Shown one piece after another: positions 53,849 through 63,601 of a stretch of 64,000 nucleotides of DNA (positions are counted from its first letter, which is position 1; each line of letters opens with the position of its first letter). The notes under the pieces are model-generated. The model was given only the letters and a program-made list of their open reading frames with translations. It ran no database searches and was not told where the DNA came from. The DNA lies in contig PAPN01000026.1 of the NCBI GenBank assembly GCA_002708925.1, forward strand, positions 1-64,000. The letters run 5' to 3'. The stretch comes from Paracoccaceae bacterium (GTDB taxonomy: Bacteria > Pseudomonadota > Alphaproteobacteria > Rhodobacterales > Rhodobacteraceae). Position numbers and translations under genes: made by a program.

Positions 53849-54511
53849 TTGGTATTCAAACGCAGGGACAGAAGACCGATCTGGAAGATCGTGTTCGAAT
53901 TCTTCTGGCCCCGCGGCGGTTGGGGGCGCGCGGCGCTCTATGTCAAACACCGTCTGCGCCGTCTGCCAGATTCCCCTGAAAAAATCGCCCGAGGGATCTT
54001 TGCCGGGGTTCTGACCACCTTTACCCCCTTCTACGGGATGCATTTCGTGGTGGCCGGACTGCTGGCGCTGATCTTGCGCGGGAACATCATCGCGGCGCTG
54101 CTGGGGACGTTCTTTGGCAACCCGCTGACCTATCTGCCGATTGGCATGATCAGCATGAAAACCGGCTATTTCCTGCTGGGCCTGGGGCCGCATGACGATC
54201 ATGAGGTGAAGCGCAGCCTGGCGGGTAAGTTCCTGGATGCAGGCGATAATTTAAAGGACAACCTGTTCGCGATCTTCACTGGGCGCCAGGTGGAATGGCA
54301 CGAGCTGCGCGTCTTCTACGACGAGGTGTTCTTTCCCTACATGATCGGTGGCATCGTCCCCGGCATCCTCACCGGGATCATTATTTATTACATCAGCGTG
54401 CCCCTGATCCGTGCCTATCAGCACCGCCGCAAAGGCGCGCTGAAGGCCAAGCTGGCCGCGCTCAAGAAAAAAGCGCATCTGACGGCTGACGACAGTAAGA
54501 AACCAGACTAG
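53849..54511 (+). CDS. DUF2062 membrane protein
   Basis: The TTG at 53849 follows AAAGGAAGGG at eight bases. The 220-residue protein has a basic N-terminus ([21 protein letters not shown]), three to four membrane helices ([53 protein letters not shown]) and a basic end. DUF2062 proteins have the FxTPFYGxH and NPLTYLP pattern; function unknown. It lies between rel and pdxJ on the same strand. Confidence 0.87.
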   Translation: MVFKRRDRRPIWKIVFEFFWPRGGWGRAALYVKHRLRRLPDSPEKIARGIFAGVLTTFTPFYGMHFVVAGLLALILRGNIIAALLGTFFGNPLTYLPIGMISMKTGYFLLGLGPHDDHEVKRSLAGKFLDAGDNLKDNLFAIFTGRQVEWHELRVFYDEVFFPYMIGGIVPGILTGIIIYYISVPLIRAYQHRRKGALKAKLAALKKKAHLTADDSKKPD

Positions 54512-54555
54512 GTTCGGCGCACGGGGTAGAACGACTCAGATCGAAGGAGAAGGCG

Positions 54556-55317
54556 ATGCAGCCTTTGGGACAATTGCGCCTTGGGGTGAACATTGATCAC
54601 GTGGCCACGGTGCGGAACGCGCGCGGAGGGGCCTACCCCGATCCGCTGCGTGCGGCCAAGCTGGCGGAACAGGCCGGGGCCGACGGGATCACGGCACACC
54701 TGCGCGAGGACCGCCGGCATATCTCGGATGCGGATATCGACGGGCTGATGGAGGTTCTTTCGGTGCCGCTGAACTTTGAAATGGCGGCGACGGACGAGAT
54801 GCAGAAAATCGCGTTGCGGCACAAACCGCACGCCGTCTGTGTGGTGCCCGAAAAACGCGAGGAACGCACCACCGAGGGCGGCTTGGAAGTCGCGCGCGAA
54901 GAAAACAGGCTGGCGCATTTCATTGCCCCCCTGCGCGAGGCTGGCTGCCGCGTGTCGATCTTCATCGCCGCTGATCGCAAACAGATCGAGGCCGCAGCCC
55001 GCATCGGTGCTCAGGTGATCGAGCTGCATACGGGGGCGTATTGCGATGCCCATGCCGAGGGCCGCTTTGACGATCGCGATGCCGAGCTTGCGGCCCTGCG
55101 CGAGATGTCCGCCTATGCCCATTCGCTGGGGCTGGAGGTGCACGCAGGCCACGGGCTGACCTATGATACCGTTGCCCCCATCGCGGCCTTCCCCGAGGTG
55201 ATGGAGCTGAATATCGGCCATTTCATCATCGGCGAGGCCATCTTCCGCGGGCTGACCCCGGCCATCCACGAAATGCGCCGCCTGATGGATCTGGCCCGCA
55301 CCGGAGAAACAGCATGA
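54556..55317 (+). CDS. pdxJ: Pyridoxine 5'-phosphate synthase
   Basis: The 253-residue TIM-barrel protein begins [24 protein letters not shown] and has [40 protein letters not shown] and [11 protein letters not shown]. It condenses deoxyxylulose phosphate with aminoacetone phosphate to form PNP. Supports PLP supply, which several enzymes here use. Overlaps the next gene by 4 nt. Confidence 0.96.
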   Translation: MQPLGQLRLGVNIDHVATVRNARGGAYPDPLRAAKLAEQAGADGITAHLREDRRHISDADIDGLMEVLSVPLNFEMAATDEMQKIALRHKPHAVCVVPEKREERTTEGGLEVAREENRLAHFIAPLREAGCRVSIFIAADRKQIEAAARIGAQVIELHTGAYCDAHAEGRFDDRDAELAALREMSAYAHSLGLEVHAGHGLTYDTVAPIAAFPEVMELNIGHFIIGEAIFRGLTPAIHEMRRLMDLARTGETA

Positions 55318-55730
55318 GCATCCCCCGATATACCTTTGTCTTTCTGGGTGTCAGCGTTGGACTGTGGTTTCTGACATTGATGATCGGGCAGGTCTTTGAC
55401 TTTGACATCTCGAACGGGGGGATGGTGATCGTGCCGCCTCTGTTCGCTGCGATGATCGAGGGCAACAGATTCGCCCGCCGCACCAAACGCCTGCCAGAAA
55501 GCAGCGAAATGTGGAAATTCGCGCGGACGGCGGCGTTGGTCGTGCTGGCGATCACCATGGTGTTCAGCGTCGTGATGACCTTTGTCATTCCGCAACTGCG
55601 CGCGATGATGTCTCAGCCGATGGGGGCGGGGCTGCTGCTGGGGGCTGTGGTGTTGCAGGCATTCCTGGCCTTTCTGGTGACCCGGTTCTTTCTGGGGTTG
55701 GGCGCCAAATCGGGCCTGAACGGGCGTTGA
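55314..55730 (+). CDS. ABZJ_00895-like small membrane protein
   Basis: The 138-residue protein has four hydrophobic segments (about residues 5-25, 34-46, 69-90, 104-125) with FFLGLGAK near the end. It resembles the ABZJ_00895 family of unknown function, as I recall. It overlaps pdxJ by 4 nt and precedes acpS by 3 bp, so it is coupled into the pdxJ-acpS-lepB-rnc-era unit. Confidence 0.75.
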   Translation: MSIPRYTFVFLGVSVGLWFLTLMIGQVFDFDISNGGMVIVPPLFAAMIEGNRFARRTKRLPESSEMWKFARTAALVVLAITMVFSVVMTFVIPQLRAMMSQPMGAGLLLGAVVLQAFLAFLVTRFFLGLGAKSGLNGR

Positions 55731-55733
55731 TCC

Positions 55734-56135
55734 ATGATCCTGGGTATCGGCACGGACCTGGCCAATATTGACCGTATCCAGGGCACGCTGGATCGGTTCG
55801 GCGACAGGTTTCGCAACCGCGTTTTCACCGAAACCGAACAGCGCAAGGCCGAGCGCCGCAAGGATGTGGCAGGCACCTATGCCAAGCGCTGGGCCGCGAA
55901 AGAGGCGTGCTCAAAGGCGCTGGGCACCGGCCTGCGCATGGGCATCAGCTGGAAGGACATGGCCGTCAGCAATCTGCGCAGCGGCCAGCCGGTGATGGAG
56001 GTCACAGGCTGGGCGCGCGAACGGTTGCAGGACATGACGCCCGAAGGGCACGAGGCCATCATTCACGTAACCTTGACCGATGATCACCCCTGGGCGCAGG
56101 CCTTTGTCGTGATCGAGGCCCGTCCGCTGGGTTGA
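55734..56135 (+). CDS. acpS: Holo-[acyl-carrier-protein] synthase
   Basis: The 133-residue protein has the AcpS motifs [16 protein letters not shown] and [15 protein letters not shown]. It transfers phosphopantetheine from CoA to ACP. It lies between the small membrane gene and lepB, the frequent acpS-lepB-rnc-era order of alphaproteobacteria. Confidence 0.95.
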   Translation: MILGIGTDLANIDRIQGTLDRFGDRFRNRVFTETEQRKAERRKDVAGTYAKRWAAKEACSKALGTGLRMGISWKDMAVSNLRSGQPVMEVTGWARERLQDMTPEGHEAIIHVTLTDDHPWAQAFVVIEARPLG

Positions 56136-56190
56136 CACCTTGCATCCCACCCCGCATGTAGCCTGCATCAAAACTCAGGAGTCCTCAGGA

Positions 56191-57021
56191 ATGGCGAAGA
56201 AGGAAAAGAAAGACAGCGGCGTGATCGAGACGATCAAAACCGTCGTCTATGCGCTGTTGATCGCGGGTGTGTTCCGGACCCTGTTCTTTCAGCCCTTCTG
56301 GATTCCGTCGGGCTCGATGAAGGACACGCTGCTGATCGGGGACTTCCTGTTCGTGAACAAGATGGTCTACGGCTATTCCTATGCCTCGTGTCCCAGCATC
56401 CGCGCTTTTGGTCTGAACATCGACGCCAAGGACATCTGCGGCTTTATCGACGGCGAGAACACCCGCATCATGGGCAGCCAGCCCGAGCGCGGCGATGTCA
56501 TCGTGTTTCGCCACCCCGTGACCGGATCCGATTATGTCAAACGTCTGATCGGCCTGCCCGGCGATACCGTGCAAATGAAGGATGGCGTGGTGTTCCTGAA
56601 CGGGCGCGAGGTGCCGCAGACCCCCGATGGTGTGTTCGAGGAAACGAGCGAGGCCCAGGGCCCGCAGCGTCTGCGCCCGCGTTGTGAAAACGGCCCGGTT
56701 GGCACTGGCGGTGTCTGTCAGAAAACCCGCGCCATCGAAACGCTGCCCAATGGCGTGCAGCACACGGTGCTGAACATCGGCAATCAGCGCTCGGATCACA
56801 CGGGGGTCTTTACCGTCCCCGAGGGCCACTACTTCTTTATGGGCGATAACCGCGATAATTCCACTGATAGCCGCGTGCCGAAAACCGCGGGCGGCGTGGG
56901 CTTTGTGCCGTTCGAAAACCTGATTGGCCGCGCCGATCGCATCATGTTCTCGTCTGCGGGGCGGTCGCTGTTCTCGGTCTGGGCCTGGCGGGGTGATCGC
57001 TTCTTTAAGGGGATCGAGTGA
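56191..57021 (+). CDS. lepB: Signal peptidase I
   Basis: The start at 56191 has CAGGAGTCCTCAGGA upstream. The 276-residue protein has one membrane helix ([19 protein letters not shown]) and catalytic S42 (IPSGSM) and K117 ([12 protein letters not shown]), with [17 protein letters not shown]. It cuts signal peptides of exported proteins. It has an insert with three Cys around residue 67-85 and 175-190. Overlaps rnc by 4 nt. Confidence 0.95.
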   Translation: MAKKEKKDSGVIETIKTVVYALLIAGVFRTLFFQPFWIPSGSMKDTLLIGDFLFVNKMVYGYSYASCPSIRAFGLNIDAKDICGFIDGENTRIMGSQPERGDVIVFRHPVTGSDYVKRLIGLPGDTVQMKDGVVFLNGREVPQTPDGVFEETSEAQGPQRLRPRCENGPVGTGGVCQKTRAIETLPNGVQHTVLNIGNQRSDHTGVFTVPEGHYFFMGDNRDNSTDSRVPKTAGGVGFVPFENLIGRADRIMFSSAGRSLFSVWAWRGDRFFKGIE

Positions 57022-57701
57022 AGCTGTCAGCGGAATTGAAGGCCTTTGAGGGCCGGATCGGGCACAGGTTTTCCCAGCCCGAACTGCTGCTGCGCGCGGT
57101 GACGCATTCTTCGGTGTCCTCGCCTTCGCGGCAGGATAATCAGCGGCTGGAATTTCTGGGCGACCGGGTGTTGGGGCTGGTGATGGCTCAGGCGCTGCTG
57201 TCCCAGGATCAGGCCGCCTCGGAGGGGCAGCTGGCCCCCCGTTTCAATGCCCTGGTTCGCAAGGAAACCTGCGCCGATGTTGCGCGCGACATCGGCCTGG
57301 GCGATGTGCTGAAGCTGGGGCGCTCGGAAATGATGTCCGGCGGGCGGCGCAAACAGGCGCTGCTGGGCGACGCAATGGAGGCCGTGATCGCCGCCGTCTA
57401 TCTGGATGCGGGGCTTGAGGCCGCGCAGACGCTGATCCTGCGGCACTGGGGTAAACGGGTGGACACGGTCAAGGCCGACGCGCGCGATGCCAAAACCGCG
57501 TTGCAGGAATGGGCGCAGGCGCGGGGGCAGCAGCCTCCGAAATATGCCGAACTGAAGCGCGCGGGCCCTGATCATGCGCCGGTTTTCACCATCGGTGTGA
57601 CGCTGGCCTCGGGGGAGACGGCGCAGGCGACGGCAGGGTCCAAACGTCAGGCCGAACAAGCCGCCGCCAAGGCGCTGCTGGCGCAGGTGCAGGCAGGCTA
57701 A
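57018..57701 (+). CDS. rnc: Ribonuclease III
   Basis: The GTG start overlaps the lepB stop. The 227-residue protein has the signature [15 protein letters not shown], the second catalytic segment [16 protein letters not shown], and a C-terminal dsRNA-binding domain ([20 protein letters not shown] to AKALLAQVQ). It processes rRNA and other double-stranded RNA. Confidence 0.96.
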   Translation: MKLSAELKAFEGRIGHRFSQPELLLRAVTHSSVSSPSRQDNQRLEFLGDRVLGLVMAQALLSQDQAASEGQLAPRFNALVRKETCADVARDIGLGDVLKLGRSEMMSGGRRKQALLGDAMEAVIAAVYLDAGLEAAQTLILRHWGKRVDTVKADARDAKTALQEWAQARGQQPPKYAELKRAGPDHAPVFTIGVTLASGETAQATAGSKRQAEQAAAKALLAQVQAG

Positions 57702-57790
57702 CCCTTATTTGGCGGTGTGGAAACGGATGCGGGCTGGTGAAACCCGCAATTTCCGGCTATGTCCATGGCCTGACCAAAGGAGACACCCAG

Positions 57791-58699
57791 ATGACCACCC
57801 GCGCGGGTTTCGTTGCCCTGATCGGAGAGCCGAACGCCGGCAAATCCACGCTGACCAACCGCATGGTCGGCGCCAAAGTGTCGATCGTGACGCATAAGGT
57901 GCAGACGACGCGCGCGCGCATTCGGGGCGTGGCGCTGGAAGGTGACAGCCAGATCGTATTCGTTGACACGCCGGGCCTGTTTCAGCCGCGTCGCCGTCTG
58001 GATCGCGCGATGGTGGCGGCGGCCTGGGGCGGGGCTGCGGATGCGGATGTGATCGTGCTGCTGATCGAGGCGCATCGCGGGATCACGCCGGGTGTAGAGC
58101 GCATTCTGGAAGGTCTGGCCGATCTGGGCGAACACCGCCGGATCGCCCTGGCCATCAACAAAATCGACCGGGTGAAGGCTGAAAAACTGCTGGCGCTGTC
58201 CGAGGATCTGAACGCGCGGTTCGATTTCGCGCAGACGTTCATGATCTCGGCTGAAAAGGGCCACGGCGTGGACGATCTGCGCAAATGGCTGGCCGCCGAA
58301 CTGCCCGAAGGCCCGTGGCTGTATCCTGAGGATCAGATCGCCGATCTGCCCATGCGGATGATCGCAGCGGAAATGACCCGCGAAAAGCTGACCCTGCGCC
58401 TGCATCAGGAACTGCCCTATCAGATGACGGTCGAGACCGAAAAATGGGACGAGCGCAAAGACGGCTCGGCCCGGATAGATCAGATCATCTATGTCGCGCG
58501 GGACGGGCACAAAGGCATCGTTCTGGGCAAACGCGGCGAGACGATCAAGGCCGTCAGCCAGGCCGCCCGCGCCGATCTGGAGGAATTCCTGGGCCGCAAG
58601 GTCCATCTGTTCTTGCAGGTCAAAGTGCGTGAAAACTGGCAGGAAGAGGCCGCGCGCTATTCCGAAATGGGGCTGGATTTCCGCGACGGGAACGCCTGA
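57791..58699 (+). CDS. era: GTPase Era
   Basis: The start at 57791 has AAAGGAGACACCCAG; the longer frame is not Era. The 302-residue protein has GEPNAGKST (G1), DTPG (G3), NKID (G4) and a C-terminal KH domain with IVLGKRGETIKAVS. It binds 16S rRNA and helps 30S maturation. In many relatives recO follows; here the next gene is hemN on the other strand. Confidence 0.96.
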   Translation: MTTRAGFVALIGEPNAGKSTLTNRMVGAKVSIVTHKVQTTRARIRGVALEGDSQIVFVDTPGLFQPRRRLDRAMVAAAWGGAADADVIVLLIEAHRGITPGVERILEGLADLGEHRRIALAINKIDRVKAEKLLALSEDLNARFDFAQTFMISAEKGHGVDDLRKWLAAELPEGPWLYPEDQIADLPMRMIAAEMTREKLTLRLHQELPYQMTVETEKWDERKDGSARIDQIIYVARDGHKGIVLGKRGETIKAVSQAARADLEEFLGRKVHLFLQVKVRENWQEEAARYSEMGLDFRDGNA

Positions 58700-58708
58700 G
58701 CCCGCCGC

Positions 58709-60064
58709 TCAGATCGCCGAGGAATGCCCCGCTTTTGACAGATCGTAGGCGTCAAAGGCGCGGGCGATCATCCGGGTCAGCGGGCGCGATTCCGGGGGTA
58801 TGAACAGTCCTCCGCCCGAATGGTCCAGGTGTCCTTTGAAGTCGGATTTGGCCCCGGCATAGAGCTGATCCAGATTGGCCTGAGACATCTGGAACGTGTC
58901 GCGCAGCTCGGCGTCGTTGGTGCGGAAATCGCACATCAGCATCTCGATCACGCGTGAACGCAGCTTATCCTCGGGGGTGAACATATGCCCGCGGGCGGTG
59001 GCGAAACCTCCGTCCCGAATGGCGCCGGTATAGGCCCCGGTGCTGGCGTTATTCTGCGCATAGCCCTGCGGAAAACGCGAGATGGAAGAGGCGCCAACCC
59101 CCACCAGCACATCCGAGGTATCATCGGTGTAGCCCTGGAAATTCCGGCGCAGCTTGCCGGTTTTCTGCGCGATGGTCAGCCCGTCCGACTGGGTGGCGAA
59201 ATGGTCGATCCCGATTTCGGCGTAATTGTCCCATACGAACAGGCGGCGGGCGGTTTCGAACAGGTCCAGCCGTTCCTGCGGGGTGGGCAGCGCATCCGAG
59301 GGGATCATCTGCTGGCGTTTCGCCATCCAGGGCACATGGGCATAACCATAGAGCGCCACGCGGTCGGGATTGAGCGACAGCAGTTTCTGGACGCTTTCGG
59401 TGATCCGCTCTTTGGATTGGTGCGGCAGGCCATACAGAATATCCGCGTTCAGACTGTATACACCATGGGCGCGGATCGCCTCGATTGCGTCACGGGTCAC
59501 GTTATAGCTTTGCAGGCGACCGATGGTTTTCTGGATGCCCTCGTCAAAATCCTGCACCCCGATCGAGGCCCGGTTCATCCCCGCTGCGGCCAGGGCGGAC
59601 AGGCGGGAATCGTCGATCTCGTTCGGGTCGATTTCAACCGAGAATTCATAGTCCGGGGCAAAGGGGGCCACGTTCAGAATGGCCTCGGCCAGATCGGTCA
59701 TCATCGCGGCAGACAGCAAGGTTGGCGTCCCGCCGCCCCAATGCAGCCGGTTCAGTGACACGTTTTCCGGCAGATTCTGCCGTAGCAGCTGCAATTCGGC
59801 CTTCAGCGTTTCCAGATATGCACGCACGGGAGATTCGCTTTGTGTGCCCTGGGTCCGACAGGCGCAGAACCAGCACAGACGGCGACAAAACGGCACATGC
59901 AGATACAGGGATATTTCGGATCCGGGGACTATACCCTTGATCCAATTGGTGAAATCCCCGCTGGTGACGTTGTTTGAGAAGTGCGGCGCCGTCGGGTAGC
60001 TCGTGTAACGAGGTACCTTCGCGTCAAACAGCCCCAGTTTTGCAAGTTGCGTTTTCGTTTCCAT
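58709..60064 (-). CDS. hemN: Oxygen-independent coproporphyrinogen III oxidase
   Basis: The 451-residue radical-SAM protein has the CRRLCWFCACR cluster motif (C-x3-C-x2-C) and further HemN residues (LHWGGGTPTLLSAA, FSVEIDPNEI, GLPHQSKE). It decarboxylates coproporphyrinogen III without oxygen. It is divergent from fnrL, with an FNR box between the starts, in keeping with anaerobic or microaerobic control. One of the more secure assignments. Confidence 0.95.
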   Translation of the reverse strand: METKTQLAKLGLFDAKVPRYTSYPTAPHFSNNVTSGDFTNWIKGIVPGSEISLYLHVPFCRRLCWFCACRTQGTQSESPVRAYLETLKAELQLLRQNLPENVSLNRLHWGGGTPTLLSAAMMTDLAEAILNVAPFAPDYEFSVEIDPNEIDDSRLSALAAAGMNRASIGVQDFDEGIQKTIGRLQSYNVTRDAIEAIRAHGVYSLNADILYGLPHQSKERITESVQKLLSLNPDRVALYGYAHVPWMAKRQQMIPSDALPTPQERLDLFETARRLFVWDNYAEIGIDHFATQSDGLTIAQKTGKLRRNFQGYTDDTSDVLVGVGASSISRFPQGYAQNNASTGAYTGAIRDGGFATARGHMFTPEDKLRSRVIEMLMCDFRTNDAELRDTFQMSQANLDQLYAGAKSDFKGHLDHSGGGLFIPPESRPLTRMIARAFDAYDLSKAGHSSAI

Positions 60065-60091
60065 AGGCCTAGCCTTTAGGTGAAACAGGAC

Positions 60092-60114
60092 GGGTCAACT
60101 TTGACCCAGATCAA
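60092..60114. promoter_or_regulatory. FNR box and overlapping inverted repeat between hemN and fnrL
   Basis: TTGACCCAGATCAA at 60101-60114 is a match to the FNR consensus TTGAT-N4-ATCAA with one change. It shares its TTGAC with an inverted repeat GGGTCAA-CT-TTGACCC at 60092-60107. The centre is 24 bp before fnrL and 43 bp before hemN. It could activate hemN and restrain fnrL. Confidence 0.8.
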
Positions 60115-60131
60115 GCGCGCGACGGACAAAA

Positions 60132-60878
60132 ATGCTTCAGGATGAAACTCTGACTCACAATCACCATTGTGGAGAATGCCCCATTCGCCACAAGGCTGTG
60201 TGCGCCCGGTGCGATACCGACGAGTTGGTTCAGCTCGAAGAAATCAAATATTACCGGACCTTCGAGGCCGGTCAGACGGTGATCTGGTCGGGCGATAAGA
60301 TGGATTTCGTCGGCTCGGTCGTGTCGGGAATCGCGACGCTGACCCAAACGATGGAGGACGGCCGCACCCAGATGGTGGGCCTGCTGCTGCCCAGCGATTT
60401 TGTCGGGCGTCCGGGGCGCGAGGGGTCGGCCTATGATGTGGTGGCGACCACCGATCTGGTGATGTGCTGCTTCCGCAAGAAACCGTTCGAGCAGATGATG
60501 GAAGGCACGCCCCACGTGGCGCAGCGCCTGCTGGAGATGACGCTGGACGAACTGGACGCCGCCCGTGAATGGATGCTGGTGCTGGGCCGAAAAACCGCGC
60601 GCGAGAAGATCGCCTCGCTTTTGTCGATCATCGCGCGGCGCGATGCCTCGTTGAACCTGCGGCCGGCGAATGGGGAGCTGGTGTTCGACCTGCCCCTGAC
60701 ACGCGAGGCCATGGCCGATTACCTGGGGCTGACTCTGGAAACGGTCAGCCGCCAGATTTCCGCGCTGAAACGCGACGGGGTGATCCATCTTGAGGGGAAG
60801 CGCCACGTGACTGTCCCCGATTACAACCGCCTGATGGAAGAGGCCGGGGATGACGCGGATGGCGGTATTTTCGCCTGA
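60132..60878 (+). CDS. fnrL: FnrL-type oxygen-responsive regulator
   Basis: The 248-residue Crp/Fnr protein has the N-terminal Cys set for [4Fe-4S]: C13, C16 and C24 (HHCGECPIRHKAVC) with a further Cys in MCCFRKKPF. The C-terminal HTH has LTLETVSRQISALKRDG with E-SR of the FNR type for TTGAT half-sites. Oxygen destroys the cluster. FNR boxes before hemN, the stress protein and ccoN are its probable local targets. Confidence 0.94.
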   Translation: MLQDETLTHNHHCGECPIRHKAVCARCDTDELVQLEEIKYYRTFEAGQTVIWSGDKMDFVGSVVSGIATLTQTMEDGRTQMVGLLLPSDFVGRPGREGSAYDVVATTDLVMCCFRKKPFEQMMEGTPHVAQRLLEMTLDELDAAREWMLVLGRKTAREKIASLLSIIARRDASLNLRPANGELVFDLPLTREAMADYLGLTLETVSRQISALKRDGVIHLEGKRHVTVPDYNRLMEEAGDDADGGIFA

Positions 60879-60904
60879 TCCCGTTGCTGGATGCAGACAA
60901 AGGC

Positions 60905-60933
60905 CGGGGCCCGCTGGGGCCCCGTTTTGTTTG
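60905..60933 (+). terminator. Terminator of fnrL
   Basis: Stem CGGGGCCC / GGGCCCCG with loop GCTG, then TTTTGTTTG, 27 bases after fnrL. It is also near the convergent stress-protein stop. Confidence 0.92.
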
Positions 60934-60941
60934 TGCAGTTG

Positions 60942-61781
60942 TCAGTGGGCCATCAGAACCGGAATTTCGGCCTGCTCCAGCATATAGCGGGTGGCCCCGC
61001 CCAGGATCGCCTCGCGGAAACGCGAATGCCCGTAGGCACCCATGACGATCAGGTCGGCCTCGGTGTCTTTGGCGTGGCGCAGCAGCACGTCCGATACGCG
61101 CGGCAGGGTTTTTGACAGCACGTCAATCTCGGCACGGACACCCTGACGGGCCAGGTATTGCGACAGCAGACCGCCGGGATCCGAGCGATTCGGCCCATGC
61201 GTCGGAGGATCAATCACCACAACCCGCACGGTATCGGCCTGCTGCAAAAAGGGGATGGCGGCGCGCACGGCGGTCAGGGCCTCGTTGCTTTCGTTCCAGG
61301 CGACGGTGATGTTCCGAGGCGTGTCGGCCATGTCCACCCCGTCGGGCAGAATCACCGCAGGCACCTTGCCTTCGAACAGGGCGGCCTCCATCACGGGCTC
61401 CATTTCGGCCCCGTGATCCTTGCCATAGGGCTGCGGCAAAATCACCAGATCCGAGAACCGCGCATGGGCCGAGATATGGCGCCCGATGTCCGCCAGCTGG
61501 GCCACGCCGGTATCCGTTCCCCAGCGGATGTCGGATTTCGACAGGCGGGTCTGGACTTTCTCTTCGATTTCCTGGGCTTCTTCCTGGGCGCGGGTCAGGG
61601 ATTCTTGCAGGACCATCGCGTTGGCCCCCGCATAGTAATACCCCGTTTGCGTCCGATCGACGCCCATGCACAGCACATCCAGATGCGCGTCGTTCGCCCG
61701 CGCCAGAGCGATCCCGCGCTCAAGCACCGGGCCGATGAACTTGGTGTCCGTCAGTACCGAAAATAAACTTTTGTAGGCCAT
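60942..61781 (-). CDS. Universal stress protein with two Usp domains
   Basis: The 279-residue protein is a tandem of two UspA domains; the second ends in the motif GAYGHSRFREAILGGATRYMLEQAEIPVLMAH, close to ATP-binding Usp. The first begins YKSLFSVLTDTKFIGPVLERGIALA. An FNR box lies 65 bp upstream. Stress proteins of this kind are induced by low oxygen in Rhodobacteraceae relatives. It is convergent with fnrL. Confidence 0.9.
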   Translation of the reverse strand: MAYKSLFSVLTDTKFIGPVLERGIALARANDAHLDVLCMGVDRTQTGYYYAGANAMVLQESLTRAQEEAQEIEEKVQTRLSKSDIRWGTDTGVAQLADIGRHISAHARFSDLVILPQPYGKDHGAEMEPVMEAALFEGKVPAVILPDGVDMADTPRNITVAWNESNEALTAVRAAIPFLQQADTVRVVVIDPPTHGPNRSDPGGLLSQYLARQGVRAEIDVLSKTLPRVSDVLLRHAKDTEADLIVMGAYGHSRFREAILGGATRYMLEQAEIPVLMAH

Positions 61782-61845
61782 GGTTTTCTCCCATCCGCAT
61801 GTGACCGCTACAGGCTTAGATTAGACGCCCCCGGACCGAGGCACA

Positions 61846-61859
61846 TTGACCCGTGTCAA
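61846..61859. promoter_or_regulatory. FNR box for the universal stress protein
   Basis: TTGACCCGTGTCAA is a symmetrical FNR site. A start at -41.5 from its centre falls at about 61811, with TAATCT as a plausible -10 on the minus strand and a 30-base leader. It therefore best serves the stress-protein gene. Confidence 0.8.
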
Positions 61860-61877
61860 AAAATGCAGATGGGGGTT

Positions 61878-61891
61878 TTGACACAGATCAA
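61878..61891. promoter_or_regulatory. FNR box for ccoN
   Basis: TTGACACAGATCAA matches the FNR consensus. A start 41.5 bases from its centre falls at about 61926, with a -10-like CATTAA at 61914 and a leader of about 59 bases before ccoN. Confidence 0.82.
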
Positions 61892-61984
61892 GGCAGCCGG
61901 ACGCAGCCAATCGCATTAAACGGCCAGTCTAGAACCGCCCGCGCGGGTTACGAATCGTGCGGGTACAAGACGAAGGGACGCAAA

Positions 61985-63586
61985 ATGGTAAATTACATCA
62001 AGCTGATCGCGCTTGGTCTGGTCACGCTTCTGGCGATGATCGCGGCCAATTACGGGCGTGACCTGGCTTATCAGGTGAACGCGATTACCGTGGCTCTGGC
62101 CGCGGCTGTCGCGTTCCTGTTCGTGCTGCGGGGCACTGGCGAGGACGCCAAGCCCGCGCCTCAAAATGAATATCTCGACGGTGTTGTGCGCGCCGGCGTG
62201 ATCGCAACCGCGCTGTGGGGGGTCGTTGGCTTCCTTGCGGGGACGTTTATTGCATTTCAGCTGGCTTTTCCGCAGCTGAACTTTGACTGGGCCATGGGCT
62301 ATGCCAACTTTGGTAAGCTGCGCCCTCTGCACACCTCGGCTGTGATTTTCGCATTCGGCGGCAACGCTCTCATCGCGACGTCGTTCTATGTGGTGCAGCG
62401 GACCTCGGCTGCGCGCCTTTGGGGCGGGAACCTGGCCTGGTTTGTGTTCTGGGGTTACAACCTGTTCATCGTTCTGGCGGCAACCGGCTATATCCTGGGA
62501 GCAACCCAGTCCAAAGAATACGCCGAGCCCGAATGGTACGTTGACTGGTGGCTGACTGTCGTCTGGGTGGCCTATCTGGCGGTTTTCGTCGGCACCATCG
62601 TGAAACGCAAAGAGCCGCATATCTATGTGGCGAACTGGTTCTTCCTGTCGTTCATCCTGACTGTTGCGATGCTGCATATCGTCAACAACCTGTCGATCCC
62701 GGTTTCGTTCTTCGGCTCTAAATCGGTTCAGGTCTTTGCCGGTGTGCAGGACGCCATGACCCAGTGGTGGTACGGCCACAACGCTGTGGGCTTCTTCCTG
62801 ACGGCGGGTTTCCTGGGCATGATGTATTACTTTGTGCCCAAACAGGCCGAACGTCCGGTCTATTCCTACAAGCTGTCGATCATCCACTTCTGGGCGCTGA
62901 TCTTCATCTATATCTGGGCCGGCCCGCACCACCTGCACTATACCGCGCTGCCTGACTGGGCCTCGACGCTGGGCATGGTGTTCTCGGTTGTGCTGTGGAT
63001 GCCGTCCTGGGGTGGTATGATCAACGGTCTGATGACCCTGTCGGGCGCCTGGGACAAGCTGCGCACCGATCCGATCATCCGTATGATGGTCATTTCGGTC
63101 GGTTTCTACGGCATGTCCACGTTTGAAGGCCCGATGATGTCGATCCGCGCTGTGAACTCGTTGTCGCACTATACTGACTGGACCATCGGTCACGTGCACT
63201 CGGGGGCTCTGGGCTGGAACGGGATGATCACCTTTGGTGCGCTGTACTTCCTGGTGCCCAAGCTGTGGAACAAGGAACGCCTGTACAGTCTGAGCCTGGT
63301 GTCCTGGCACTTCTGGCTGGCGACGATCGGGATCATTCTGTACGCCGCATCCATGTGGGTGACCGGCATCATGGAAGGCCTGATGTGGCGCGAAGTGGAC
63401 GCGAACGGGTTCCTGGTGAACACCTTTGCTGACACCGTGGCTGCGAAACTGCCGATGTACGTTGTGCGCGGCACGGGCGGAATCCTGTTCCTGCTGGGCG
63501 CTGTCATCATGTGCTACAACCTGTTCATGACCGTGAAGAAGTCGCCAGCCGTGGAAGCCAAGAACCACCTGGTTCCGGCCGAGTAA
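61985..63586 (+). CDS. ccoN: cbb3-type cytochrome c oxidase subunit I
   Basis: The start at 61985 ([19 protein letters not shown]) has GAAGGGA. The 533-residue protein has about 12 helices and the metal ligands: [12 protein letters not shown] (heme b), [11 protein letters not shown] (Cu-B His), [13 protein letters not shown] (Cu-B pair) and HVHSGALGW (heme b3 and b). It is the catalytic subunit of the high-affinity oxidase used at low oxygen. ccoO follows by 15 bp. Confidence 0.97.
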   Translation: MVNYIKLIALGLVTLLAMIAANYGRDLAYQVNAITVALAAAVAFLFVLRGTGEDAKPAPQNEYLDGVVRAGVIATALWGVVGFLAGTFIAFQLAFPQLNFDWAMGYANFGKLRPLHTSAVIFAFGGNALIATSFYVVQRTSAARLWGGNLAWFVFWGYNLFIVLAATGYILGATQSKEYAEPEWYVDWWLTVVWVAYLAVFVGTIVKRKEPHIYVANWFFLSFILTVAMLHIVNNLSIPVSFFGSKSVQVFAGVQDAMTQWWYGHNAVGFFLTAGFLGMMYYFVPKQAERPVYSYKLSIIHFWALIFIYIWAGPHHLHYTALPDWASTLGMVFSVVLWMPSWGGMINGLMTLSGAWDKLRTDPIIRMMVISVGFYGMSTFEGPMMSIRAVNSLSHYTDWTIGHVHSGALGWNGMITFGALYFLVPKLWNKERLYSLSLVSWHFWLATIGIILYAASMWVTGIMEGLMWREVDANGFLVNTFADTVAAKLPMYVVRGTGGILFLLGAVIMCYNLFMTVKKSPAVEAKNHLVPAE

Positions 63587-63601
63587 GAGGAGATCGGAAC
63601 A

